Below are positions 36,393-44,441 of a stretch of 64,000 nucleotides of DNA, in pieces. Origin of the DNA: Pelagibius sp. Alg239-R121 (lineage in GTDB: Bacteria; Pseudomonadota; Alphaproteobacteria; Kiloniellales; Kiloniellaceae); NCBI RefSeq assembly GCF_947331435.1, contig NZ_CAMZOF010000007.1, forward strand, positions 62,001 to 126,000, given 5' to 3'. Below the pieces are notes generated by a model. It worked only from the letters and a program-made list of their open reading frames with translations, ran no database searches and was not told the origin of the DNA. The position numbers were made by a program, and so were the translations under genes. How positions within the stretch are numbered: the stretch's first letter is position 1; every line of letters starts with the position of its first letter.

Positions 36393-37127
36393 GTGAGCTT
36401 CGACGTCACCTTTGGTGGAGCCTTTGTTGCCGGCCTGCTCTCGTTTCTCTCGCCGTGCGTCCTTCCGCTGGTCCCGCCCTACATCTGTTTTATCTCAGGT
36501 GTGTCCTACGAAGAATTGGCGGACGGCAGCGGACAGGGGATTGCCGGCCGTGCAGCGCGGTCGGCGCTGGCTTTTGTTCTCGGGTTTTCTGTCGTGTTCG
36601 TGGCTTTGGGCGCGAGTGCCAGCGCCATCGGTCAGCTTTTTGCGAGCTACGTCGATGTCCTCAGCTACCTTGCGGGGGCGGTGATTATCGTAATGGGGCT
36701 CCATTTCCTGGGGCTCTTTCGCATTGCATTCCTGTACCGCGAGGCGCGGCTTCACCTGGAGCGTAAGCCGGTGGGACTGATTGGTGCCTTTGTCATCGGC
36801 CTGACCTTTGCGTTTGGTTGGACGCCCTGCGTCGGTCCGGTGCTGGCGGCCATTCTCTTCATCGCCGGCAGTGAGGATACGGTCGTCCAAGGAGCAAGCC
36901 TTCTGTCCGTCTACTCACTGGGAATCGGCGTGCCTTTCCTGCTGGCGGCCCTGTTTGCCAGCCAATTCGTGCAGCTGATGTCCCGATTCCGGCGTCATCT
37001 GGGATTGGTCGAGAAGATCAGTGGGCTGCTGCTGGTCCTGACCGGTGTTCTGATCATGACGGGTTCAATGAATTGGATAGCCTATTGGTTATTGGAGACT
37101 TTTCCGGGTTTGGGCAGCAGCGGTTAA
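36393..37127 (+). CDS. soxV: SoxV / CcdA-type thiol-disulfide transporter
   Basis: A 244-residue CcdA-family membrane protein with six hydrophobic segments. The redox cysteines are Cys22 in LSPCVLPLVP and Cys146 in TPCVGPV, the pair that relays electrons from cytoplasmic thioredoxin to the periplasm. SoxV in sulfur oxidisers feeds SoxW. It starts at a GTG (36393). It lies 66 bases after the DMT transporter gene and upstream of soxX. A housekeeping CcdA for cytochrome c biogenesis is the alternative, but the position points to SoxV. Confidence 0.85.
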   Translation: MSFDVTFGGAFVAGLLSFLSPCVLPLVPPYICFISGVSYEELADGSGQGIAGRAARSALAFVLGFSVVFVALGASASAIGQLFASYVDVLSYLAGAVIIVMGLHFLGLFRIAFLYREARLHLERKPVGLIGAFVIGLTFAFGWTPCVGPVLAAILFIAGSEDTVVQGASLLSVYSLGIGVPFLLAALFASQFVQLMSRFRRHLGLVEKISGLLLVLTGVLIMTGSMNWIAYWLLETFPGLGSSG

Positions 37128-37145
37128 AGCTGTCTAAATCTCATC

Positions 37146-37165
37146 GCATTCAAATATTGCAATAT
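37146..37165. promoter_or_regulatory. Candidate sox operator upstream of soxX
   Basis: GCATTC-N8-CAATAT overlaps a perfect ATATTGCAATAT palindrome at 37154-37165. The layout matches the ATATTC-N8-GAATAT sites at 41473 and 45442 with one weakened position per arm. It lies about 150 bases upstream of soxX, just before a possible promoter. Confidence 0.5.
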
Positions 37166-37170
37166 GTTTC

Positions 37171-37200
37171 TTGATTTAAGAAGCGATGTCTGGTCATTAT
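37171..37200 (+). promoter_or_regulatory. Possible sigma-70-type promoter for soxXYZABCD
   Basis: TTGATT at 37171-37176 and CATTAT at 37195-37200 are 18 bases apart. They lie just downstream of the inverted repeat at 37146-37165. The match is modest and alphaproteobacterial promoters vary, so this is a suggestion only. Confidence 0.35.
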
Positions 37201-37311
37201 CAACCTGTCGCGAAGTAGCGCGGTTGAAAAAAGAACGAATGGGCCAAGGCGAGCGGGACAACCCGACGAGACCTAAGCGCCCGATCAAACTGACAGGGAG
37301 AGGTGGACGCT

Positions 37312-37797
37312 GTGCAAAGCAGACACACAACAGGACTCAAGCTTTTTGCTAGCCTCGGGGCTTTGGCCGTATCGATCGGGTTTGCGGCCGGTGCCGTTGC
37401 CGCGCCGATTGCGCCCCAGGATGTCAAGATCGTCGATCATAAGATCGACGCATCGCTGACCGGGGCTGCCGGCAATGTCGAAGCCGGCAAAAAATGGTTC
37501 AAGGGACGCAAGGCCGGCAATTGTCTGGCTTGTCACGAAAACAGCGATATGGCGAGCGAAGCCTTTCATGGTGAAATCGGCCCCTCGCTGGACGGCGTTG
37601 CCGGCCGCTATTCGGAAGGCCAGCTGCGCGCCATCCTGGTAAACTCCAAAGCGGTGTTCGGCGGCGAGACGATCATGCCGAGCTTTTATCGTGCCAACTT
37701 TGGGCACCGCATCGCGAAGTCGTTCAAGGATAAGACCATCCTCTCGGCCGAGCAGGTCGAGGATGTGGTCGCCTATCTGAAGACGCTTGGCGAATAG
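37312..37797 (+). CDS. soxX: SoxX c-type cytochrome
   Basis: A 161-residue periplasmic monohaem cytochrome with a signal peptide (about residues 1-31). The haem motif is C71-L-A-C74-H75, and the axial methionine is Met122 in ETIMPSFY. SoxX pairs with SoxA to attach thiosulfate to the SoxYZ carrier oxidatively. The GTG at 37312 has AGGGAGAGG eight bases upstream; an in-frame GTG at 37303 lies inside that site. It opens the soxXYZABCD run. Confidence 0.95.
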   Translation: MQSRHTTGLKLFASLGALAVSIGFAAGAVAAPIAPQDVKIVDHKIDASLTGAAGNVEAGKKWFKGRKAGNCLACHENSDMASEAFHGEIGPSLDGVAGRYSEGQLRAILVNSKAVFGGETIMPSFYRANFGHRIAKSFKDKTILSAEQVEDVVAYLKTLGE

Positions 37798-37865
37798 ATC
37801 GAAATCTGCGTTGAACCGGCACGCCACATCGGATCCAAGGGCCACCGGTTGTTAGGAGAAAAACT

Positions 37866-38318
37866 ATGAAGGAAATGTCACGTCGACAAGCGCTTGCGCT
37901 GGGTTCGGGGCTGGTGGCCATCACCCTGTTACCCCTGCCGGCCACTGCGTCGATCGAAGAAGTGAACGAAGACATCAAGAAGTTCACCGGCGGCGCCGAG
38001 GCGGCCGAAAGTGCGATCATCAAACTGGAAGTGCCGGAGATTGCTGAGAACGGCAACACCGTGCCGCTTTCGGTTTCCGTGGACAGCCCCATGACGGCGG
38101 ACAACTACGTCAAACGGGTCATTCTGCTGGCGGAGAAGAACCCAAATCCAGGAGTTGCCACCTTCCACTTCACTGCCAGAAGCGGTGTCGCGGAGGCTTC
38201 CACGCGGATGCGTCTCGCCACCACCCAGAATGTCGTAGCCGTTGCCGAGCTTTCGGATGGTTCGTTCCACATGACGAAGTCAACGGTCAAGGTCACGATC
38301 GGCGGCTGCGGCGGCTGA
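37866..38318 (+). CDS. soxY: SoxY sulfur-carrier protein
   Basis: A 150-residue carrier with a twin-arginine signal (SRRQALALG near residues 5-13). The C-terminal swinging arm ends GGCGG, with Cys148 the covalent site for thiosulfate and sulfane intermediates. SoxY forms the SoxYZ complex that carries substrate between SoxXA, SoxB and SoxCD. It lies 68 bases after soxX. A single soxY is present in the window. Confidence 0.96.
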   Translation: MKEMSRRQALALGSGLVAITLLPLPATASIEEVNEDIKKFTGGAEAAESAIIKLEVPEIAENGNTVPLSVSVDSPMTADNYVKRVILLAEKNPNPGVATFHFTARSGVAEASTRMRLATTQNVVAVAELSDGSFHMTKSTVKVTIGGCGG

Positions 38319-38343
38319 GCGAAGAGTTAAGGAGACTATAGCG

Positions 38344-38670
38344 ATGGCAAAATCAAAGCCGCGCGTGAAGGCGCCCAAGTCTGCATCCAAGGGCGAGGTG
38401 ATCACGATCAAGACCCTGATCTCGCACAAGATGGAATCGGGCCAGCGCAAGGATAAGCAGGGCAACGTGATTCCCCGCAGCATCATCAACCACTTTACTG
38501 CCAAGTTTAACGGCGAGGTGGTCTTCGAGGTGGATATCGAGCCGGCGATTTCGGCGAACCCCTATCTGCAATTCAAGATGCGGGTCGACGAGCCGGGCGA
38601 GTTCGAGTTCATCTGGAATGATGATGACGGCTCGGTCTACACGAAAAAACAAAAACTAAAGGTCGGATAA
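38344..38670 (+). CDS. soxZ: SoxZ, partner of SoxY
   Basis: A 108-residue protein without a signal peptide, matching SoxZ in length and in the TLISHKMESGQRKD and PGEFEFIWNDDDGSV stretches. It is co-exported with SoxY, on whose Tat signal it depends. It begins 25 bases after soxY. The SoxYZ complex is the scaffold of the sulfur-oxidising cycle. Confidence 0.96.
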   Translation: MAKSKPRVKAPKSASKGEVITIKTLISHKMESGQRKDKQGNVIPRSIINHFTAKFNGEVVFEVDIEPAISANPYLQFKMRVDEPGEFEFIWNDDDGSVYTKKQKLKVG

Positions 38671-38727
38671 GACCTGCTCTACCGCGACAAACAAAAACAA
38701 TCGCGGAACTGCACGGGGAGGAATGAG

Positions 38728-39582
38728 ATGGAACTGAAGAACAAAGCGACGGTTTCTGCGCTTGGGGTTGCCTTTGCTGCCCTGCTGGTGCCGGGCTTGC
38801 TGGCCGGTGGTGAAGCGCTGGCTTTGCCTGAAGGCATTGAGACGGTGAAGGTCGCGCCGACATCCAAAGATCATCCGCTCGACGAGATTCTGTCGGGCTG
38901 GCACTTCCGTTCGCCGGAAACCCAGGCACTTCAGGAAGACGACTTCGAAAATCCGGCGTTTCTCTGGGTCGAGCAGGGTGAGGAACTCTGGTCGACTGTC
39001 GAAGGCGCCGCGAACAAGTCCTGTTCGAGCTGTCATGACGATGCGTCCGAGACCATGGCCACCGCGGGCGCGAATATGCCCAAGTGGAACGAAGCTCTGG
39101 GCAAGCCGGTGAACCTGGAGCAGCAGATCAATCACTGCCGTACCGAGCGCATGGAAGCAGATGCCTGGAAGTGGGAGTCGACGCAACTCTTGGCCATGAC
39201 GGCCTACGTCCGGAATCAGTCGCGCGGCGAGCCGGTGGCGGTTCAGACCGACGGCCCGATGAAGCCCTGGTTCGAAAAGGGCAAGGACATCTACTACACC
39301 CGGGTCGGCCAACTGGATATGGCCTGCTCGTCCTGTCACGAAGGTTATTACGGTCAGCAGATCCGAGCCGACCGGCTCAGTCAGGGGCAGACCAACGGCT
39401 TTCCGACCTATCGCTTCAAGTGGCAGAAAATCGGTTCGCTCCACCGCCGTTTCAAAGGCTGTATGAAGAACATCCGGGCGACACCTTATAAGGTCGGGTC
39501 CGACGAGTTCCTGGCACTCGAACTCTATACTGCCTGGCGGGGGCAAGGGCTCCCGGTCGAGGCACCTGCCGTGAGGCAGTAG
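38728..39582 (+). CDS. soxA: SoxA dihaem c-type cytochrome
   Basis: A 284-residue periplasmic cytochrome with a signal peptide (residues 1-27). Two haem motifs CSSCH are seen near residues 99-103 and 200-204. The active-site cysteine, modified to persulfide in SoxA, is Cys245 in FKGCMKNIRA. Having both haem sites places this SoxXA in the triheme class like Paracoccus and Rhodovulum, rather than the diheme class. It lies 57 bases after soxZ. Confidence 0.95.
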   Translation: MELKNKATVSALGVAFAALLVPGLLAGGEALALPEGIETVKVAPTSKDHPLDEILSGWHFRSPETQALQEDDFENPAFLWVEQGEELWSTVEGAANKSCSSCHDDASETMATAGANMPKWNEALGKPVNLEQQINHCRTERMEADAWKWESTQLLAMTAYVRNQSRGEPVAVQTDGPMKPWFEKGKDIYYTRVGQLDMACSSCHEGYYGQQIRADRLSQGQTNGFPTYRFKWQKIGSLHRRFKGCMKNIRATPYKVGSDEFLALELYTAWRGQGLPVEAPAVRQ

Positions 39583-39595
39583 AACGAATGCGGAG

Positions 39596-39625
39596 AACGG
39601 GTGGTGTGCAGGAGCGCCACCCGTT
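39596..39625 (+). other. Stem-loop between soxA and soxB
   Basis: AACGGGTGG at 39596-39604 and CCACCCGTT at 39617-39625 form a perfect 9-bp stem with a 12-base loop. It is followed by TTCTG with no U run. It could stabilise upstream soxXYZA mRNA or attenuate into soxB. Confidence 0.55.
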
Positions 39626-39727
39626 TCTGCGCAGTCCTGAAAACAATTTGATTTTGGTTGCAAGGGCAGCGCGCGCCAGATTGCTTCGGCGGAGCGGTGG
39701 CGTCAGCTTTGCCGGAGGAGAACAAGG

Positions 39728-41416
39728 ATGTTGTCGAGGCGCGATTTTCTGCAGGTCAGTCTAGCGGCCGGAGCTGTCTGGGGTGCGGGCATTCCCTGGG
39801 CGCGGGCTGCGGCGCAGCAGAAACTGACTCAGGACGACCTCCTGGCATTCGAGCCTCTGGGCAATGTGACCCTGCTGCATATCACAGATATTCACGCCCA
39901 GCTCGTGCCGGTCTATTTTCGCGAGCCCAGCGTCAACATCGGCGTTGGTGAAGCGCAGGGATTACCGCCGCACGTGACCGGCGAAGCTTTTCTGAAAAAA
40001 TACGGCCTTTCGGGTGGCAGCGCGTCGGCTTATGCGCTGACCGATCAGGACTTTGGCGCGCTGGCACAGGCCTATGGCAAGGTCGGTGGTATCGACCGTC
40101 TGGCAACGCTGATCAAGGCGGTACGGGCCGAGCGCCCGAATCAGACTCTCTTCTTTGACGGCGGAGACACCTGGCAGGGCTCCTACACCTCTCATGAATC
40201 TCAGGGCGGGGACATGGTGCGCGTGATGAACGCGCTGGGCACCGATGCCATGACCGCCCATTGGGAGTTCACCTACGGCAGCGACCGGGTGGAGGAGCTG
40301 ATCGAGATGATCGAGTTTCCCTTCCTGGCGAACAACGTGCGCGACACAGAATGGGAAGAATCCGTTTTCGAGGGTGTCAGCACGTTCGAGCGGGGCGGGG
40401 CCAAGATCGCCGTGATCGGTCAGGCGTTCCCCTATACCCCGGTAGCCAATCCCCGCTACAAGGTGCCGACCTGGTCGTTCGGTATCCGCGAAGAGGCCAT
40501 CCAGGAACGGGTCGAAGAGGTGCGTGCTGCAGGGGCGGATCTGGTGGTGCTGTTGTCTCATAACGGCTTCGATGTTGACCGGAAGCTTGCCAGCCGCGTA
40601 AAGGGGATCGACGTGATCCTCACCGGGCATACGCACGACGCCCTGCCGGAAGTGGTCATGGTCGGTAAGACGGTCCTGGTTGCCAGCGGGTCGCATGGAA
40701 AGTTTCTGTCTCGTCTGGATCTGGACGTACGCGATGGTGAACTGAAGGGCTTTCGATACAAGTTGATGCCGGTCTTTTCCGATGTGATTGCACCGGACCC
40801 GGAAATGACGGCGCTCGTCGAAGACATCCGGGCACCCCATAAAGCGCTTCTGGAAAAGGTGGTGGGGACAACGGATTCGCTGCTTTTCCGCCGCGGCAAT
40901 TTCAACGGCACCTTCGATGATCTGATCTGTCAGGCTTTGCTGGAAGAGCGCGACGCCGAGATCGCATTGTCGCCTGGTTTCCGTTGGGGGGCGTCCCTTC
41001 TGCCGGGCCAGGAGATCACGATGGAAGACGTTCATAATGCGACCTCCATCACCTATCCGGCGGCCTATCGGACCGAGATGACGGGCGCGTTCCTGAAGAC
41101 CGTTATGGAGGACGTGGCCGACAATCTCTTCAATCCCGATCCCTACTACCAGCAGGGCGGGGACATGGTCCGCGTCGGCGGCTTCGGCTACACCATCGAT
41201 CCGACCGAGAGCATCGGCAGCCGCATTTCCAACATGACATTACTCTCCAGCGGCGCGCCGATCGATCCGGTCAAGAGCTATGCCGTCACCGGCTGGGCGA
41301 GTGTGAACGAGGGAACCGAAGGGCCGCCGATCTGGGATGTGGTGGAGTCCTACGTCACCAAGCATAAGGCCGTTTCCGTGGCACCAAACGATGCGGTGAA
41401 GGTCGTCGGTGTCTGA
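39728..41416 (+). CDS. soxB: SoxB, dimanganese thiosulfohydrolase
   Basis: A 562-residue periplasmic enzyme with a twin-arginine signal (SRRDFLQVSLAAG). It belongs to the 5'-nucleotidase family; metal ligands include Asp54 and His56 in ITDIHAQ and the ILTGHTHD segment. SoxB hydrolyses SoxY-bound thiosulfonate to release sulfate. Length matches Paracoccus SoxB. It follows soxA after a 145-base gap holding a stem-loop. Confidence 0.96.
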   Translation: MLSRRDFLQVSLAAGAVWGAGIPWARAAAQQKLTQDDLLAFEPLGNVTLLHITDIHAQLVPVYFREPSVNIGVGEAQGLPPHVTGEAFLKKYGLSGGSASAYALTDQDFGALAQAYGKVGGIDRLATLIKAVRAERPNQTLFFDGGDTWQGSYTSHESQGGDMVRVMNALGTDAMTAHWEFTYGSDRVEELIEMIEFPFLANNVRDTEWEESVFEGVSTFERGGAKIAVIGQAFPYTPVANPRYKVPTWSFGIREEAIQERVEEVRAAGADLVVLLSHNGFDVDRKLASRVKGIDVILTGHTHDALPEVVMVGKTVLVASGSHGKFLSRLDLDVRDGELKGFRYKLMPVFSDVIAPDPEMTALVEDIRAPHKALLEKVVGTTDSLLFRRGNFNGTFDDLICQALLEERDAEIALSPGFRWGASLLPGQEITMEDVHNATSITYPAAYRTEMTGAFLKTVMEDVADNLFNPDPYYQQGGDMVRVGGFGYTIDPTESIGSRISNMTLLSSGAPIDPVKSYAVTGWASVNEGTEGPPIWDVVESYVTKHKAVSVAPNDAVKVVGV

Positions 41417-41472
41417 GGCCAATCCACAAATTACAGTTGGAATCAGAGTCGCCTGTCATGGCTCGACTTTAC

Positions 41473-41492
41473 ATATTCAAAAAAACGAATAT
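41473..41492. promoter_or_regulatory. Candidate sox operator before soxC
   Basis: ATATTC-N8-GAATAT is a perfect 6-bp inverted repeat with an 8-base spacer. The same layout recurs at 45442-45463 with longer arms. It lies 39 bases upstream of the soxC start, suggesting an internal regulated promoter for soxCD. Confidence 0.6.
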
Positions 41493-41530
41493 TATTCCTG
41501 CAGAAGAATGCTGCTGTCAGAGGAAGCGTT

Positions 41531-42814
41531 ATGAGTGAGTCGGGGAAGGCAAAAGGCCGGACAACGCGCCGCGGATTTCTATCAGGTGCGGCCGCGGTCG
41601 GTGGAACGCTGGCGACGGCCGGGCTGGTCCGGCCTGCGGCTGCGGAGAGCGACCCGGAAAACCTGCCGCCCAATGTTGCCGACTGGTCCCGCTATCTTGG
41701 CGAGGGCGTTGACGCACGGCCCTACGGCATGCCTTCGGAATTCGAAGAGCATGTGGTCCGGCGCAACGTCGCCTGGCTGACCGCTTCGACCGAGAGCTCG
41801 GTCAATTTTACGCCGCTTCACGAACTCGACGGCATTATCACACCGAATGGTCTGTGCTTTGAACGCCATCACGGCGGGATCGCAGAGGTCGATCCCAGTG
41901 ACTTCCGGTTGATGATCAATGGACTGGTCGACAAGCCCCTCATCTTCACCATGGATGACATAAAACGCTTCCCGCGCACCAACAAACTCTACTTTCTGGA
42001 ATGCGCGGCGAACTCGGGCATGGAGTGGCGCGGGGCGCAGCTCAACGGCTGTCAGTTCACCCACGGTATGATCCACTGTGTGATGTACACCGGTGTGCCA
42101 CTGAAGTTCATCCTGGAAGAAGCAGGGCTGAAGACCAACGCCAAATGGATCATGCCGGAGGGCGGAGACGCTTCGGCCATGAACCGTTCTATCCCCCTGG
42201 AAAAAGCGCTCGACGACTGCCTTGTTGCCTTCAAGATGAATGGCGAAGCGCTGCGGCCAGAACAAGGCTATCCCCTGCGCCTGGTGGTGCCCGGGTGGGA
42301 AGGGAACATGTGGGTCAAGTGGCTGCGCCGGATTGAAGTCGGCGATCAACCCTGGCATGCCCGTGAAGAGACGTCGAAATACACCGATCTGCTGGAAAAC
42401 GGCCAGTCCCGGCGCTTTACCTGGGCCATGGACTGCAAGTCGATCGTCACCAATCCAAGCCCGCAGGCGCCGCTGTTGCACAAGGGCCATAATATCCTGA
42501 GCGGACTTGCCTGGTCGGGGCGCGGCACGGTAGATCGAGTGGATGTCACTCTGGACGGCGGCAAGAACTGGCGCAATGCACGGATTGACGGACCCAGCTT
42601 CGATAAGGCTGTGCATCGCTTCTATTACGAATTCGACTGGAACGGCGAACCCTTGCTGGTCCAATCGCGGGCGATCGATTCCACCGGCTACGTGCAACCC
42701 ACCAAGGACGAGCTTCGAGCAGTGCGCGGAACCAACTCGATCTACCACAACAACGGGATCCAGACCTGGCACATCCGCGAGAACGGCGAGGTCGAGAATG
42801 TTGAGATCAGTTAA
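41531..42814 (+). CDS. soxC: SoxC, molybdenum sulfane dehydrogenase subunit
   Basis: A 427-residue periplasmic molybdoenzyme of the sulfite oxidase family with a twin-arginine signal (Arg13-Arg14, RRGFLSGAA). The molybdenum-ligating cysteine fits Cys158 in LECAANSG. SoxC with SoxD oxidises the sulfane sulfur bound to SoxYZ, so thiosulfate can go fully to sulfate without sulfur globules. It overlaps soxD by 17 bases. Confidence 0.95.
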   Translation: MSESGKAKGRTTRRGFLSGAAAVGGTLATAGLVRPAAAESDPENLPPNVADWSRYLGEGVDARPYGMPSEFEEHVVRRNVAWLTASTESSVNFTPLHELDGIITPNGLCFERHHGGIAEVDPSDFRLMINGLVDKPLIFTMDDIKRFPRTNKLYFLECAANSGMEWRGAQLNGCQFTHGMIHCVMYTGVPLKFILEEAGLKTNAKWIMPEGGDASAMNRSIPLEKALDDCLVAFKMNGEALRPEQGYPLRLVVPGWEGNMWVKWLRRIEVGDQPWHAREETSKYTDLLENGQSRRFTWAMDCKSIVTNPSPQAPLLHKGHNILSGLAWSGRGTVDRVDVTLDGGKNWRNARIDGPSFDKAVHRFYYEFDWNGEPLLVQSRAIDSTGYVQPTKDELRAVRGTNSIYHNNGIQTWHIRENGEVENVEIS

Positions 42815-43457
42815 AATTCTTGCCGTTGCGTTGATCCTGTCCGCGCCAGTTGCGCTGTCTGCGCAGGCCGAGTCTCTCGGGCTGGGCCGCCCGGCTACGG
42901 CAGAGGAAATTGCCGCCTGGGACATCGACGTGCGGCCCGACGGGCAGGGCCTGCCTGAAGGCCGTGGGACTGTGACCGAAGGCGAGGAGGTCTTTCAGGA
43001 ACGCTGTGCAAATTGTCACGGCGAGTTCGGTGAGGGCACGGGGCGTTGGCCGGTACTGGCCGGCGGTTTCGAAACCCTGGCAACGGAAGATCCGGTGAAA
43101 ACCATCGGCTCCTATTGGCCCTATCTCTCAACAGTGTACGACTACGTCAACCGGGCCATGCCTTTCGGTGATGCCCAATCGCTGACGCCGGACGAGACCT
43201 ACGCGGTCGTTGCCTATCTGCTCTATCTGAACGACATCGTCGAGGATGAGGAATTCGAACTTTCGAAAGCCAACTTCACCGAGGTTCGCCTGCCCAACGA
43301 AGCGAATTTCGTCGAGGATGCCCGCCCTGATACGGCCAAGGTGGCACAGCAGGAACCCTGCATGACCGATTGCAAGGCCGAGGTGGAGATCACGGCCCGC
43401 GCCCGCATCATCGACGTGACGCCGGAAGACGAGAGCGCCGGCTCTGCGCTCGACTAA
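42798..43457 (+). CDS. soxD: SoxD-type c-type cytochrome, monohaem form
   Basis: A 219-residue cytochrome with a signal peptide (residues 1-24, cleavage near SAQA). One haem motif, CANCH at 70-74, and a likely axial methionine in NRAMPFGDA near residue 122. Paracoccus SoxD is much longer and has two haems; the second is missing here. The C-terminal CMTDC is not a haem site. The ATG at 42798 lies inside the end of soxC, which couples translation. It accepts electrons from SoxC. Confidence 0.9.
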   Translation: MLRSVKILAVALILSAPVALSAQAESLGLGRPATAEEIAAWDIDVRPDGQGLPEGRGTVTEGEEVFQERCANCHGEFGEGTGRWPVLAGGFETLATEDPVKTIGSYWPYLSTVYDYVNRAMPFGDAQSLTPDETYAVVAYLLYLNDIVEDEEFELSKANFTEVRLPNEANFVEDARPDTAKVAQQEPCMTDCKAEVEITARARIIDVTPEDESAGSALD

Positions 43458-43493
43458 ACCTTATCCACCCAATTAGTCCCGGGGAGTCGCGCC

Positions 43494-44414
43494 ATGAGGT
43501 TATCGAATCTTTTCGCTTGTGCCCTCGCTTTGGCGGGATTTGCGACCGCTATGCCGTCCTCTTCATTTGCACAAGAGACACGTGAGGTCGAACTGAAACA
43601 TGACGGGCTTACGCTGCTCGGCGATCTGGTCATGCCTGATGATGGCAGTCTCAGCGATGGCGCCGTTCTGCTGCTGCATGGTACCTTGGCGCACAAGGAC
43701 ATGGAGCTGATCGAGACGCTGCAGGTCGCCTTGGCCGAGCGCGGTGTGGCCAGCCTCGCACCGACACTCTCCCACGCCATCGACAGTCGCCGGGGCATGT
43801 ACGACTGCGGTACACCGCACAGGTACCGCTACGAAGACGCGCAGAATGAGCTCGCTGCCTGGATCGACTGGCTGAAATCCGAGGGGACGGGACCGGTCAC
43901 GCTGATGGGGCACAGCCGTGGTGGCAATCAGGTGGCCTGGTTTGCCGCAGCAGCGGCGGGAGACGGCGTGGCCAAGGCCGTTCTCCTGGCGCCCGCCATG
44001 TGGACCGGTCCGGAAGCCGTCGAGGCCAACTACGCCAAGCGATATGGTGCCCAGCTGTCACCCGTTATGGGAGAAGCGGAAAAATTGCTCGCCGCGGGAA
44101 AGGGCGATCAGCTTCTTTCCGTGCCCGGATTTATCTACTGTGGGAAGACCGAAGTTGCGGCGGTGAGTTTCGTCTCGAACTACGCGGTTGAGCCGCGGCG
44201 GGACACGGCCGGGCTTGTCCGGAAAATCAAGATGCCGGTTCTTGTAATCGCAGGTTCCCTCGACGAGGTAGTGCCCCAGGTGCCTGCGCAGATCGGGCCA
44301 ATTGCCGACGGCGAAAAGATTCGCCTCGAAGTCGTCGAGGACGCCGATCATTTCTTTTTGGATTTTTACGCCGAAGACGCCGCAGATCTGGTGGTTGAGT
44401 TTGTTACGGAATAG
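43494..44414 (+). CDS. Exported alpha/beta hydrolase of the sox cluster
   Basis: A 306-residue alpha/beta-hydrolase with a signal peptide (about residues 1-25). The nucleophile elbow is MGHSRGGNQ with the serine near residue 143. The histidine fits EDADHFF near 286. It starts 36 bases after soxD on the same strand, so it is likely transcribed with the sox genes. It is not one of the established Sox proteins; some sox clusters carry accessory hydrolases of unknown role. Confidence 0.82.
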   Translation: MRLSNLFACALALAGFATAMPSSSFAQETREVELKHDGLTLLGDLVMPDDGSLSDGAVLLLHGTLAHKDMELIETLQVALAERGVASLAPTLSHAIDSRRGMYDCGTPHRYRYEDAQNELAAWIDWLKSEGTGPVTLMGHSRGGNQVAWFAAAAAGDGVAKAVLLAPAMWTGPEAVEANYAKRYGAQLSPVMGEAEKLLAAGKGDQLLSVPGFIYCGKTEVAAVSFVSNYAVEPRRDTAGLVRKIKMPVLVIAGSLDEVVPQVPAQIGPIADGEKIRLEVVEDADHFFLDFYAEDAADLVVEFVTE

Positions 44415-44441
44415 CTTTCGGCCGAAACAAACTGACTGTGT

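Noticed and set aside
41582-42925. 447-codon minus-strand frame opposite soxC
   Set aside because: The soxC frame has a Tat signal and molybdenum-site motif; the antisense frame is codon-bias shadow.
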